Made by a program: the position numbers and the translations under genes
The notes under the pieces: model-generated
Told to the model about the DNA's origin: nothing
Databases searched by the model: none
Seen by the model: the letters and a program-made list of their open reading frames with translations, nothing else
Part shown: positions 26,101-34,452 of the stretch, one piece after another
Position numbering within the stretch: position 1 is the stretch's first letter
Layout of the letters: each line of letters opens with the position of its first letter
Source of the DNA: Lysinibacillus sphaericus OT4b.31
GTDB taxonomy: Bacteria > Bacillota > Bacilli > Bacillales_A > Planococcaceae
Reading direction: 5' to 3'
NCBI RefSeq assembly: GCF_000392615.1
Contig: NZ_KB933398.1
Location: forward strand, 2,256,691 to 2,320,690
DNA: 64,000 bases

Positions 26101-27945
26101 GAGTCGAATGAGGAGATGTTTGAAAGGCTGCGGGCTGTGGGCATTTCAGACAAACGACTGATTGAGGCGATGCTCTATAATACTAGGCTCATTCCGCTTA
26201 TTAGCGAATATATTGGCTGGGAAGGGCTTGAGGAGGTGGTATGGTATTTTATCGCGCATACGACTGAGGGCACGAATGATTATGAAAAGGCAAAAATTAC
26301 TGAATACAGCGCCATCCCAATTCAGGACTTTGAAAAGGGTGCGTTTGATCGCAGCTGGTTTATCCGTGCACATCATGCAATGAATCCAAGCCAATTTGAC
26401 ATGGTCTATGATGCGGCGAAATATAGTACATCTGGCGCAAATCACAGAAGAGCACAACTGTATGCAAAGGCTAGTCTTGGGCAGCTAGATGCGGCGACGT
26501 TAAAAGAGGAAATTGTCGCAAAGCGCAATCAGGAAAAGCTACGGTCGTATAGCTTGCTGCCGATTACGATGGATGAGGCGAAGACACGTTATATATTTTT
26601 CCAACAGTTTTTAAAGGAATCAAAGCAGTTTGGTGCGCAACGTCGCGCAAGTGAGGCGCAGGCAGTGGAAATGGCAATTCGCAATTTGGCCGAACAAGTG
26701 GCGGGCGGTAATACGACGCAGTTTATTTGGCAAATGGAAAATGAGCGCTATGAGGAGCTGAAGCACTATTTTGAGCCACTTGAGGTGGAGGATGTGACGT
26801 TCCAGCTTGTGGCGACTCGTCCAGGCAAGGTCGATTTAGCGATTACAAAGGCAGGAAAAAAGCTGAAATCTGTACCAAAAAAGTTATCAAAAGATGAGAC
26901 AGTGCTTGACATGCAGGCGGTTAAAAAAGAAATCGTTGAGCAATATCAGCGTGCAAAAATCCAGCTTGAGCGTGCGATGTGCGAGGAAACAAGCTTTAGT
27001 AGCGACATTTTATATAGCTTAATGAACAATGAAAATCTTGCGCAGCTCTTAACGAAACTTATTTGGTGTAAAGATGATGCATTCTACTATATAGAGGACA
27101 GTCAGTTTAAAACGCTACATAGTGAAGTAGTGCACGTGTCTGGTGAGCTTCAAATTGCACATCCTGCACATTTTTACGAGCAGAAAAATTGGCGTAACTG
27201 GCAGCACTTTGTGTTTGAAAAACAGTGGCAACAGCCATTTAAGCAAGTGTTCCGCGAATTTTATGTGGTGACAAATGATGAGAAGGAACAACTATGGACA
27301 AATCGCTTTGAAGGCTATCAAATTCAACCAAATAAAGCGATTGCACTGTTGAAATCACGTGATTGGAAGGTCGGCTATTATGAGCCAATTCGTAAAATAT
27401 CATACCGCTATAATTTAATGACGGTTATTGACTTTGTTTATGATTATTTTACCGCTGCGGAAGTAGAAGCCCCGACACTACAAGAGGTAACTTTTGTTGG
27501 AAGACTGACAAGTAAGCAGCTTAAACTTGCCGATGTGCCAACTGTACACTTTAGTGAGGTAATGCGCGACTTAGATTTAGTTGTGAGTGTTGCTCATGCT
27601 GGAGAAGTGGATCCAGAGGCTTCCCATTCTACAGTGGAAATGCGCGCAGTCATTATCCAGGAACTCGCATTATTATTTGGCTTGAAAAATGTGCGTGTCA
27701 AGGCTCCGCATATATTAGTAGATGGTAAGCTCGGACAATATAGTATTCATCTTGGTAGTGGTAACGTGCATCAACTGGGAGGCACGATGATTCCAGTGCT
27801 CGCGGTGCCATCACAGCATCGAGGTCGAGTATTCTTACCGTTTGTTGATGAAGACCCAAAAACAGCGGAAATCAGTTCGAAAGTATTATTATTTGCAGAT
27901 GACGAAAATATTACGGATCCACAAATCAGGCAGTATATTGTTTGA
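23122..27945 (+). CDS. Giant DUF5724 / DUF4132 (MolR-like) protein
   Basis: 1607 residues, soluble. The first 600 or so residues are helical repeats of HEAT character (for example ERYDLLMPALKDRSVGIRRD and QPIEEVEQLAEELLTNKKEI). The middle is also helical. The C-terminal 350 residues hold the DUF4132 domain: YQIQPNKAIALLKSRDWKVG, a variable linker, and LGSGNVHQLGGTMIPVLAVP ending in FLPFVDEDPKT and an aspartate-rich tail. E. coli YehI/MolR proteins share this C-terminus and are linked by comparative genomics to MoxR ATPase and VWA-domain systems, none of which is present here. Function unknown. The preceding small gene is 8 nt away. Confidence 0.75.
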   Translation: METITLLEKQLKNTDDYRFHDIKETLEKLPIRTFEDFSGSELDSLLQNLLSRDRYELFLKFLQIVPKLPYSKSYYRRSYRAPNSFKLHSYRITSLIMALLQTMPIQFFEAFEHGGKTSYMHFDSYYVTKDDEALVSVELFPYFVALMLNERDEKLEQIIRDILWKNGAHPMYSKYLAQGIVMSDHEDMHQLLGDVLLAAKNQEGARQVIAETMDEGTIEAQMYFMQLLLANDLTRFSSIVRAVDVWFGLGYEAKDQKHLRYAIETGVKGLQDEAYVEQLLASSSNLDVFIGIWVMSCRDVAMFLLRTDELMQKADYIQQTVLYALRNMEMERVGERIFPYLLQSDNLNTFIYGYRLVTDSIPSRYYYHREKNLKGNIAQYFAEHPWFLAHADAWLAKLEQFSTQIKGETHTIDGSPFTFLNFAFDKKGFFELRVLLLSMLKRDMELEEIAEEIPKFAVDAREYFYYYVPRLLERYDLLMPALKDRSVGIRRDAIETMTEKKYPLVAFKAAVPQLLTLKSGEMRQSILKLLSIQPIEEVEQLAEELLTNKKEIVRLGALELLIEVRESLTIVDWSDKIAQSTDKEKNLLAQLRKQEETFLTQPFEPVNYVVKPDKTISFTFKDLLHYDFTKLKQKLSPLAKLVEKHADYAYKVENYSGELYETLVGEYLTADGEKKKIIGSIDHLPLAEVWSDWLVQSELTATDICAYLYTQKISNLNFMHALTEKGKAFLKQFLGDVKVQVLAQFEDELYRNQVHTIMQYTVASGDELHQQKIANHFKSLKEPLDYVQFCSSMLMHFHATVDNDEGGMLAYTDKEYRASDIYLFSAAHSEMGLYARTPKQVVQLLYTMSLFTGESIDMLENLSLVGLGVAFEAQIFTDNHVRRFISSEHFAYLLQKRKGDLEVLQRFSRYEELVAIIDEVVMFIVEQELQRGDMETAVTPFVKDLHEVKGVSYFIRILQALGTEKLSRQWIYTVHTRKESLSVLLQKVVLDENESNEEMFERLRAVGISDKRLIEAMLYNTRLIPLISEYIGWEGLEEVVWYFIAHTTEGTNDYEKAKITEYSAIPIQDFEKGAFDRSWFIRAHHAMNPSQFDMVYDAAKYSTSGANHRRAQLYAKASLGQLDAATLKEEIVAKRNQEKLRSYSLLPITMDEAKTRYIFFQQFLKESKQFGAQRRASEAQAVEMAIRNLAEQVAGGNTTQFIWQMENERYEELKHYFEPLEVEDVTFQLVATRPGKVDLAITKAGKKLKSVPKKLSKDETVLDMQAVKKEIVEQYQRAKIQLERAMCEETSFSSDILYSLMNNENLAQLLTKLIWCKDDAFYYIEDSQFKTLHSEVVHVSGELQIAHPAHFYEQKNWRNWQHFVFEKQWQQPFKQVFREFYVVTNDEKEQLWTNRFEGYQIQPNKAIALLKSRDWKVGYYEPIRKISYRYNLMTVIDFVYDYFTAAEVEAPTLQEVTFVGRLTSKQLKLADVPTVHFSEVMRDLDLVVSVAHAGEVDPEASHSTVEMRAVIIQELALLFGLKNVRVKAPHILVDGKLGQYSIHLGSGNVHQLGGTMIPVLAVPSQHRGRVFLPFVDEDPKTAEISSKVLLFADDENITDPQIRQYIV

Positions 27946-27978
27946 CTTGAAGCGCTTGAGGTGAAAATCGAAAGATTA

Positions 27979-28385
27979 ATGTTGAATATTATGAATGAAC
28001 GTCAGTTAATTTCTCTTATGAATCAAACAAAATGGGGTAGATTGACAGAGGGAATCGCTTCGTTGGCTTTTCCACCTGCGTTCCAGATGAAGCTTTTAAC
28101 GGAACCGGAACCTTTCCGCCACAGTTTTATGAACATATAACATATCATGGCGATTGGCAGCATTTAGAGACTGAATCGTATTGTACTTCAAATATCGAGT
28201 GGTTAAAAATTCAACCGTATTATTATAAAAAGCAAGGTCAATTACTTCCTGATCAAAAAATCGACTGTCATTTTGCGCTAGGGGAGTTGTTAAAAAATTC
28301 AAATATTCCGTTCCAAAAGGAAAATGAAGATTATATTGTTTTTGGATATGTAACGACTTCAGAAGGATTTTTAAATGACGAATAG
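27979..28385 (+). pseudogene. DUF6678-like gene, frameshifted
   Basis: The first frame reads MNERQLISLMNQTKWGRLTE and on to about 28095. The reading then continues in another frame from about 28092 with FPPQFYEHITYHGDWQHLET, NIEWLKIQPYYY and a final EDYIVFGYVTTSEGFLNDE. A short MNxTKW start, W-rich strand and IEW(L/V)KI core recall the DUF6678 family of small soluble proteins. One frameshift separates the halves. It lies 33 nt after the giant gene and may once have belonged to the same unit. Confidence 0.45.
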
Positions 28386-28599
28386 CATTTCACATTTGAC
28401 TGTCAAATAGATGTATCAACTAACAATCGTTTTATAGGAAGAAGTCAACCAAAAAAGTGGGATTCAAAGGTGCAGTTTTTTTATGTCAAAATTTGTTTAG
28501 CGTACAAAATTTACTAAATGTATGCAATACCCCTATTTTCTGATAAAATAAAAGGTTTATATAAAATACTAATTTAAACTATATTTGAGGTGCTATGTA

Positions 28600-29553
28600 A
28601 TGTTGGATATATTTAATGCTAAAAAAGATGATATCGAGCTTTTTAAACAGAAAATTGATGAATTAAACCGATCCCTTGATGAAAAAGATCATGCTTTCCA
28701 AATTTTTTTAAATAATTTACATGTTGAACTTATCGCAACTGTCGAGCAACATGACAAAGTTAATAATCAACATAGTATTCTGGGTAAAATGGTCAAGCAA
28801 ATTTTAGAAGAATTTAATCACGTTGAAAAAAGTACGATTGCTTCCAACGAAATTTCTGAAAATGTTTTAAAAGATGGAAATGAATTAATCGGCGGTATGG
28901 ATCAAATCGAAAAATCGATTGTTGATAATCAAAAAGCTGTTTATAAACTCCAACATATTATTAATGATTTAGGAGAGCAATCGAACGAAACTTCACAAAA
29001 TATGCATGCCTTAAATGAAGGGTCCCAACAAATTGAATCCATTGTAAAAGTGATTGATGATATATCAAATCAGACTAATTTACTCGCCCTTAATGCATCT
29101 ATAGAAGCTGCAAGAGCTGGAGAACACGGAAAAGGCTTTGCGGTAGTTGCAAATGAAGTAAGAAAACTTGCAGAAAGTACAAAATTAAGTACAAAACATA
29201 TCTCACGTCTAACTTCACAAACACAAGAACAAATTCATAAAGTGTATGAAAATATTCAAGTGAATCAAAAGCTAATTCATGACGGAATCATTGTTGGGAA
29301 TAGTGCCAGTGAAAAAATTGCACAGTTATTAATATCAAACGAAAATGTTCAGCAAGAAGTGAATCGTCTTCTTTTGAATATTAATGAACAAAAAGCATCT
29401 ACTAAAGATGTTATTGAAAAATTCACAATAACGACAGCTCTTTTTGATGATACCAATGCAGTTTTAACAAGTCATATAGAAGAGTCTGATATTGTCACAA
29501 TTAAATTACTAGAAGCCGTAGATAAAGTTAAACAGTATCCATTTAACAAATGA
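28600..29553 (+). CDS. Soluble methyl-accepting chemotaxis-type signal transducer
   Basis: 317 residues with no membrane segment, so the receptor is cytoplasmic. After a 40-residue N-terminal coiled coil ([20 protein letters not shown]) it is nearly all signalling domain. The hairpin tip that contacts CheA/CheW is visible at about 150-195: [20 protein letters not shown], then [18 protein letters not shown]. No PAS, globin or other sensor domain is seen. It must either sense through its short N-terminus or rely on a partner. The start at 28600 is chosen because GAGGTG lies 8 nt upstream; an in-frame TTG at 28585 overlaps that site. Terminator follows. Confidence 0.88.
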   Translation: MLDIFNAKKDDIELFKQKIDELNRSLDEKDHAFQIFLNNLHVELIATVEQHDKVNNQHSILGKMVKQILEEFNHVEKSTIASNEISENVLKDGNELIGGMDQIEKSIVDNQKAVYKLQHIINDLGEQSNETSQNMHALNEGSQQIESIVKVIDDISNQTNLLALNASIEAARAGEHGKGFAVVANEVRKLAESTKLSTKHISRLTSQTQEQIHKVYENIQVNQKLIHDGIIVGNSASEKIAQLLISNENVQQEVNRLLLNINEQKASTKDVIEKFTITTALFDDTNAVLTSHIEESDIVTIKLLEAVDKVKQYPFNK

Positions 29554-29569
29554 CAAATTTAGCATCCTT

Positions 29570-29615
29570 AAAAGCCTCTCGTTAATATATCTAATAATAG
29601 TAATAAGAGGCTTTT
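29570..29615 (+). terminator. Intrinsic terminator of the chemoreceptor gene
   Basis: AAAAGCCTCT and AGAGGCTTTT form a perfect 10-bp stem with a long A+T-rich loop and a terminal T-run. Confidence 0.8.
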
Positions 29616-29645
29616 AATATAGAGCGATAATTTTTAAAAAATAAA

Positions 29646-29680
29646 ACTAGCCCAAGCTCGTGCCTGGGGCTAGTCCATTT
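29646..29680. terminator. Bidirectional terminator hairpin
   Basis: ACTAGCCC and GGGCTAGT pair; T-runs lie on both sides (TTTTT at 29678 on plus, TTTTAT on minus). It can end both the chemoreceptor transcript and the convergent DUF1963 transcript. Confidence 0.75.
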
Positions 29681-29829
29681 TTCACTTGTATTTAATTGCA
29701 GTGATAGATTTACCGTATTTATTTCGTGTTACTTAGTAGGTACCAATATCATCGGGAGGGGTGGACAATGCGAGCTGTTGATAGTGGTACAGTACTTCAT
29801 ATAGCACTGAAATCATCACATACAAATAG

Positions 29830-30693
29830 TCAATAGCACTGCAAAACAGTCCATGCTTTATCGAATTTTTTATTTTTGCAGTCTTCCTTGCGAATCCAGA
29901 AGTATAGTTTACCGCTATCGCCCCACATACAGCCGAGGTCATCTTCCGAGTCAAGCTGTAATAGGAGATGCCAATCCTTTGCGTGTGGTTCAAGCTCCTT
30001 GCGTAATGGGTGATTGTAGGCTGTTGCATCCCCGCAATATAAACCATTTGTGACAAGCTGGCATTGTAAATACATATCTCCTTGAATCATATCAGGATGA
30101 CCATCTATGCGATGTGTCGTTTGTTCCGTTGTCTCTTCATCGCCCCACTCATATAAAAAGTCATTGTAGGTATCCTGTTGTTGCTCTGTTAAAATGTCTT
30201 CTAAATTTTCAGCATAGGGAGACTCCCATGAGGGTAGTGTCCATTCATTTCTAAAGTGTAACGCCGCGCTACCAATATGTTCATCTAATGCTGCGGGTTG
30301 TTGCATTCGATGTAAATGGTCAGGTGCTTGTGTGAAATGGAAAATGTGAAAGCCATCGCCATCATTTGGATCATAGCCCCAGGGTTGTCTAGCAGCATCA
30401 TAGAAAAAGGATAACAGCCCCTCATCTGGTAATAAATTGTCTGAATCATATGGCTGTACTTCCGTTAAATTGAGCTGACATAGAAAGTATAATGGTTGGT
30501 CATTATTTGTATATGGCCATACAAAATCTGTCGGTACATCGGGCGTACCGCCAATTTTAGATTGTCCGATTTGAATGGCGTCATCTGCTGTTGGTGTTGT
30601 CGTAGCACGAATTGACTTTTTTGCGAACTGCAAAATTTGCTCTGCTACTTCTCTAAGCTCAAAAGCATGCAATGCAGCACGTAGCTTTTCCAT
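29830..30693 (-). CDS. DUF1963 (YwqG-like) protein
   Basis: 287 residues, soluble and acidic. Family features: KIGGTPDVPTDFVWPYTNN near residue 46, then PLYFLCQLNL, a LLSFFYD strand, and the late DWHLLLQLDSEDDLGCMWGD SGKLYFWI segment. These match B. subtilis YwqG and the DUF1963 domain, whose biochemical role is unknown although members are widespread next to toxin/immunity loci. The ribosome site GAGGGGG lies 8 nt before the ATG. Monocistronic, convergent with the chemoreceptor gene. Confidence 0.85.
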   Translation of the reverse strand: MEKLRAALHAFELREVAEQILQFAKKSIRATTTPTADDAIQIGQSKIGGTPDVPTDFVWPYTNNDQPLYFLCQLNLTEVQPYDSDNLLPDEGLLSFFYDAARQPWGYDPNDGDGFHIFHFTQAPDHLHRMQQPAALDEHIGSAALHFRNEWTLPSWESPYAENLEDILTEQQQDTYNDFLYEWGDEETTEQTTHRIDGHPDMIQGDMYLQCQLVTNGLYCGDATAYNHPLRKELEPHAKDWHLLLQLDSEDDLGCMWGDSGKLYFWIRKEDCKNKKFDKAWTVLQCY

Positions 30694-30970
30694 GTGTATT
30701 CCCCCTCATTTTTGTCTAATGTTAATATAGCAAATATGTTCTTCTTTTGTAAAATTTGTATTTTGAATTGTGAAAATATTGTTGAATCAATGCTTACGTC
30801 AGCTCTCGCTCATAAACATCGAATCATAACTCAGGTTTCTAGGAAGTCACAGATTAAGCTTTTGTCATGACCTAAAGTAAGGGGCACCACTAATTCATGT
30901 AAATAGTTAGCGTGTAATTTCTATAATCAATCGGTATAATAAAATATAAATAAGTAAGATAAAAAATTGG

Positions 30971-31070
30971 AAGGAGGAAGCATAGTATTAGATCAAATCA
31001 ATGAAAAAAAGCGCGTTTAGATGCATGTGGGATTTGCAAAGAGAAAGGACTGAGTGAACAAGATGAATGA
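30971..31070 (+). pseudogene. Small Cys-containing ORF overlapping the HD gene start
   Basis: A strong site GGAGGAAG at 30973-30980 is followed by codons VLDQINEKKRV and a TAG. A shifted frame continues RLDACGICKEKGLSEQDE-stop and ends inside the first codons of the HD gene. Joined, this would be a small C-x-x-C peptide of about 30 residues, now frameshifted and without a normal start codon. It could also have served as a leader for the next gene. Confidence 0.3.
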
Positions 31071-31677
31071 TTTAAAGGAAAAGGTTCGTGGCATTTATGA
31101 GCAGTTTGATGCGAGTCACGACTTCCAACATATTGAACGTGTTTATCACAATGCGTTAGCGATTTTACATACAGAGCCTGAAGCAGACGAAGAGGTTGTA
31201 AAAATTGCGGTGCTTTTGCATGATGTTAGCGATAAAAAGTATACCGATAGTAAAGAACAGGAAGAGAAATTCATTAGCGAACTGCCAATGAGCGAGGAAA
31301 AAAAGCAACATATTCGTGATTGCATCGCACAAGTATCGTTTAATGGTGGCAATGAGCTAGAAGCCACTTCGATTGAAGCGAAAATTGTGCGTGATGCGGA
31401 TCGACTAGATGCCATTGGTGCAGTAGGGATTGCCCGCACATTTGCCTATGGTGGCGCGAAAGGGCGTAAGCTGTACGATGAGGCAGAGGAAGCCCGTACA
31501 GCTATGACAGAGCAGGAGTACCGTAGTAAAAATACATCGTCTGTGACACATTTTTACGAGAAGCTTTTATCGTTGAAGGATTTAATGACAACGGACAAAG
31601 GCAAGCAAATGGCTAAAGAACGCCATCAATTCATGGAAAGCTTTTTACAGCAATTACAAAATGAAATCGGTAAATAA
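31054..31677 (+). CDS. HD-domain phosphohydrolase
   Basis: 207 residues. The metal-binding HD signature is complete: H in ASHDFQHIERVYHNAL, the HD pair in AVLLHDVSD, and the last Asp in VRDADRLDAIGAVGIARTFA. Overall it matches the YedJ/YpgQ-like family of small HD hydrolases that act on nucleotides or phosphate esters. The GTG start at 31054 has AAAGGA four nt upstream; an in-frame ATG 9 nt later is possible. A very strong terminator follows. Confidence 0.88.
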   Translation: MNKMNDLKEKVRGIYEQFDASHDFQHIERVYHNALAILHTEPEADEEVVKIAVLLHDVSDKKYTDSKEQEEKFISELPMSEEKKQHIRDCIAQVSFNGGNELEATSIEAKIVRDADRLDAIGAVGIARTFAYGGAKGRKLYDEAEEARTAMTEQEYRSKNTSSVTHFYEKLLSLKDLMTTDKGKQMAKERHQFMESFLQQLQNEIGK

Positions 31678-31756
31678 AAATTACACGCTTTAAAAGTTAC
31701 TGTGAGTAGTAGGGGTAGATCTCACTACATCCTCATCGCAGTAACAATTACACATG

Positions 31757-31798
31757 AAAGCAGAGAGGTGGTCTTTTGAAGACTACCTCTCTGCTTTT
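31757..31798 (+). terminator. Strong intrinsic terminator
   Basis: Nineteen-base arms starting AAAGCAGAGAGGTGG pair with CCTCTCTGCTTT (one mismatch) around a 3-nt loop, and a T-run follows. Confidence 0.9.
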
Positions 31799-31898
31799 TG
31801 TGCTCATTGGTTTCTAATCCACTGCCAGAGACCCCAAAGTACATACATTGACAATTACCAAGATAGCTAAATTGCCGTCTTGCTCTACCAATTTCGTT

Positions 31899-32342
31899 TT
31901 AATTAGCCACTTGTGAAACAATTGGCACATCATAAGACACTATTTCAATTATATGATCTAGACATGATACGCCATAATGGATAAATTCTTTATCTGGATA
32001 TATTACATTTGCGATTGTTTGTTGCATCACAAAATTTAAATACCTAGACTTCTCATAGATTCGAATAGCATTACCCTTAAAATTGTCCTCGGTACCATAA
32101 AATGATTCATCAAATACTGAGTAAGATACATAAGAATCAAAATCTATTTGAATAATTGGTAAACTCTCGTCAATTTCAATCGGTTGACAGTGATCTAAAA
32201 TATTGTCACCTATTATTACATCTGTACTGTGAGCACTTATTTTAGCTCTTTTTAGTTGAACTCTAAGTGAATTTGTATGCGGCTCAAATATTTTATGTAA
32301 AAAAAAATACCCTTCCCATTGCATTAAATCATCATATTGCAT
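31899..32342 (-). CDS. Hypothetical soluble protein
   Basis: 147 residues without signal or membrane segment. N-terminal MQYDDLMQWEGYFFLHKIFE, then a beta-rich middle with several I/V-D pairs (PIIQIDFDSYVSYSVFDESF) and a C-terminal YGVSCLDHIIEIVSYD. The ribosome site is weak (AGAAGATGG about 10 nt upstream). The family is not recognised; the A+T-rich composition matches nearby genes. It is alone on the minus strand, convergent with the HD gene. Confidence 0.5.
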   Translation of the reverse strand: MQYDDLMQWEGYFFLHKIFEPHTNSLRVQLKRAKISAHSTDVIIGDNILDHCQPIEIDESLPIIQIDFDSYVSYSVFDESFYGTEDNFKGNAIRIYEKSRYLNFVMQQTIANVIYPDKEFIHYGVSCLDHIIEIVSYDVPIVSQVAN

Positions 32343-32574
32343 TATTTCACCATCTTCTAATAATTTTGCTTATATTACAATCTAAGTTCCACTATGTCAA
32401 TGAAGATAATTAACAAGGAACGTGAGGTTATATTTAATGGGAAAGATAACAACGTGATAATCAAGTCATCGATAATTTGAAAATGAAACTGTTTAGTTGA
32501 CTGCCTCAGTCTAGGCAAACCAAGCTTTAAAAACTCAGATGAAAGCATTACTTTGCTATTTAAACATCAAATGA

Positions 32575-32610
32575 CCAGGACTCATATGTATTATGAGTTC
32601 CTGGCTTATT
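32575..32610 (+). terminator. Terminator-like hairpin
   Basis: CCAGGACTCAT and ATGAGTTCCTGG pair with one bulged base, followed by a weak T-rich stretch. No gene on the plus strand ends here, so its role is unclear. Confidence 0.4.
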
Positions 32611-32677
32611 TGTGTGAAAAAGTAATAGGTGATTTATTTAAAACAATACTTTTTTATTGTTTTACGATAAAAAAATA

Positions 32678-32706
32678 TTGACTAAAATTATTTTTGTAGT
32701 TATTAT
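32678..32706 (+). promoter_or_regulatory. Sigma-A-type promoter of the DUF817 gene
   Basis: TTGACT and TATTAT are separated by exactly 17 nt. The leader of about 150 nt that follows contains a GGGGTGACCCC hairpin (32754-32764) and could be regulatory. Confidence 0.6.
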
Positions 32707-32861
32707 CTGTATTATAAAAATCGTGCGCGAGGGAGGAGTAACTGTCCTGGGGTGACCCCCTCATTCGCAGATACCAATTTTCTTCAAGCGCGTATTAAGC
32801 CATAAACGTGAAGTATTATACGATTTTTAGTAGACACATTGTCATTTCGGAGGAAGTTTAC

Positions 32862-33677
32862 ATGGTTACAAAACTAAGAAGGGGTTTGTCGAGGTACAAA
32901 ACTAAGCATGCAGATATGAAAATAATGAAAGATTTATTTTATTTTGCCTACCACCAATCATTATCTTGTATTTTTCCTGTGGTCATTTTTATAACACTGG
33001 CGCTATCAAAGTCTATTTATATACCTGGGTTATCACGTTACGACTTTATTCTAATTATTTGTCTGATCGCTCAATTTTTAATGTATACATTCAAATTTGA
33101 AACAAAAGATGAGATGAAGGTTATATTATTATTTCATATGATTGGACTAGTGTTAGAAATATATAAAGTTAATTTTAATTCATGGGCATATCCAGAAGAA
33201 GCAATGACAAAAGTTTTTGGCGTGCCATTATATAGTGGTTTTATGTATGCAAGTGTTGCTAGTTATATTTGTCAAGCGTGGCGTAGATTTAATTTACAGA
33301 TGTATTGTTGGCCGAGAAATTATTGGACCATTCCACTAGGGGTGATGATTTATGGGAATTTTTTTACACATCATTTTATTTATGACTTTCGCTGGGTGTT
33401 AACTACCTTACTTTTCATTGTATTTGCTCGCACTTATGTGAAATTTACAGTGCGAAAAACGACATATAAGATGCCAATTATTTTCTCTTTTTTCTTGATT
33501 GGCTTTTTTATATGGATTGCCGAAAATATTGCGACATTCTTTGGCGCATGGCAGTATCCAAATCAAGCTGTTTCTTGGAATCTTGTACATTTTAGTAAAA
33601 TCAGTTCTTGGTTTTTGCTTGTAGTCATAAGCATCATGATTGTTGCACAACTCAAAAAATTATATCGCAACACGTAA
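32862..33677 (+). CDS. DUF817-family integral membrane protein
   Basis: 271 residues with about eight hydrophobic helices. The central segment GVPLYSGFMYASVASYICQAWRR, read in two parts here, is the family hallmark (PLFSGFMYAAVGSYI-like), with AENIATFFGAWQYPNQ near residue 225 as the second conserved block. Function unknown; likely cell membrane. The start at 32862 is set by GGAGGAAG 8 nt upstream; an in-frame GTG 54 nt earlier has no ribosome site. Confidence 0.75.
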   Translation: MVTKLRRGLSRYKTKHADMKIMKDLFYFAYHQSLSCIFPVVIFITLALSKSIYIPGLSRYDFILIICLIAQFLMYTFKFETKDEMKVILLFHMIGLVLEIYKVNFNSWAYPEEAMTKVFGVPLYSGFMYASVASYICQAWRRFNLQMYCWPRNYWTIPLGVMIYGNFFTHHFIYDFRWVLTTLLFIVFARTYVKFTVRKTTYKMPIIFSFFLIGFFIWIAENIATFFGAWQYPNQAVSWNLVHFSKISSWFLLVVISIMIVAQLKKLYRNT

Positions 33678-33840
33678 GGTATGTTTTAGAGATACTGTTG
33701 CTTCTACATCTATTATGACATTACTATGGCTATCAATTTTATGCTTTTTGCATTTTGAGCGAAGGATTAGATGAAAGAAACGGGCATCTACATGACAAAC
33801 AAGATGCTCATTGAAGTGAAACATAAAGGAAGGATATAGT

Positions 33841-33972
33841 ATGAATAAACGTCAAACAAAGAAACAAATAAAAAGGCGCAGACTGAAATGGCTGAACATG
33901 TTCAAACTAAAAGGCAGAATGCACATGGACAGACGGGGGGAAAGGTTATTATTTGAAGTGAATAAAGTATGA
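33841..33972 (+). CDS. Very small basic protein
   Basis: 43 codons with a good ribosome site (AAAGGAAGG, 6 nt before the ATG). The product begins MNKRQTKKQIKRRRLKWLNM and is strongly basic, ending GERLLFEVNKV. Its small size and high Lys/Arg content would suit a nucleic-acid or ribosome-bound peptide, but nothing specific is recognised. A long dispersed repeat begins 18 nt after its stop. Confidence 0.45.
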   Translation: MNKRQTKKQIKRRRLKWLNMFKLKGRMHMDRRGERLLFEVNKV

Positions 33973-33989
33973 CACTTTCTTTTATATGA

Positions 33990-34195
33990 TAAAAATCCGC
34001 TTCGCTTTCCGCGGGCAAGGTATGAGCCGCATCAGGGCTACAAATGTTTTATGTGCGAAAGCGAAGCGTCAGCAACAGGATGTTGGTCACGAAGGCGTTG
34101 TCACAGGACGTGACGACTTTAGTCTTTGTTCCACTTAATGCTCCCTGCTGGGTCTCAGGCTCTTGCTTTCCCGCAGGAGTCTACGCGGGTTTTTA
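33990..34195. repeat. Dispersed ~205-bp GC-rich repeat
   Basis: The block is much richer in G+C than its flanks and has no protein-like frame. Its ends form imperfect terminal inverted repeats: AAAAATCCGC...CCGCGGG at the left and CCTGCGGG...GCGGGTTTTT (as CCCGCAGG..ACGCGGGTTTTT on plus) at the right. Inside is a second short palindrome (TGTCACAGGACGTGACGA). It resembles non-coding repeats I associate with Lysinibacillus and other Bacillaceae; the right end can act as a terminator. Only one copy is in this window. Confidence 0.55.
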
Positions 34196-34452
34196 CCTTT
34201 GCATCAAAAAATAGCATAATTGGATACCTCTAAGCATGTTGTTTTTACTTTTGGGACAGCCCCTTTTTTTCCTTTATTCGTTTAGCAGCCCTCATTGAAA
34301 AAGTATCGACCTTTCTCTATCTTAGAATACTACCATCTTAAAGAAAATAAACTAAGGCTTAGCACACAAGCTCGTATAAACGGATTCTAATATAATGAAA
34401 TTATACCAATTTACAACAATTCATGTATAATAATTTTGAAGGAGGAAAAATT

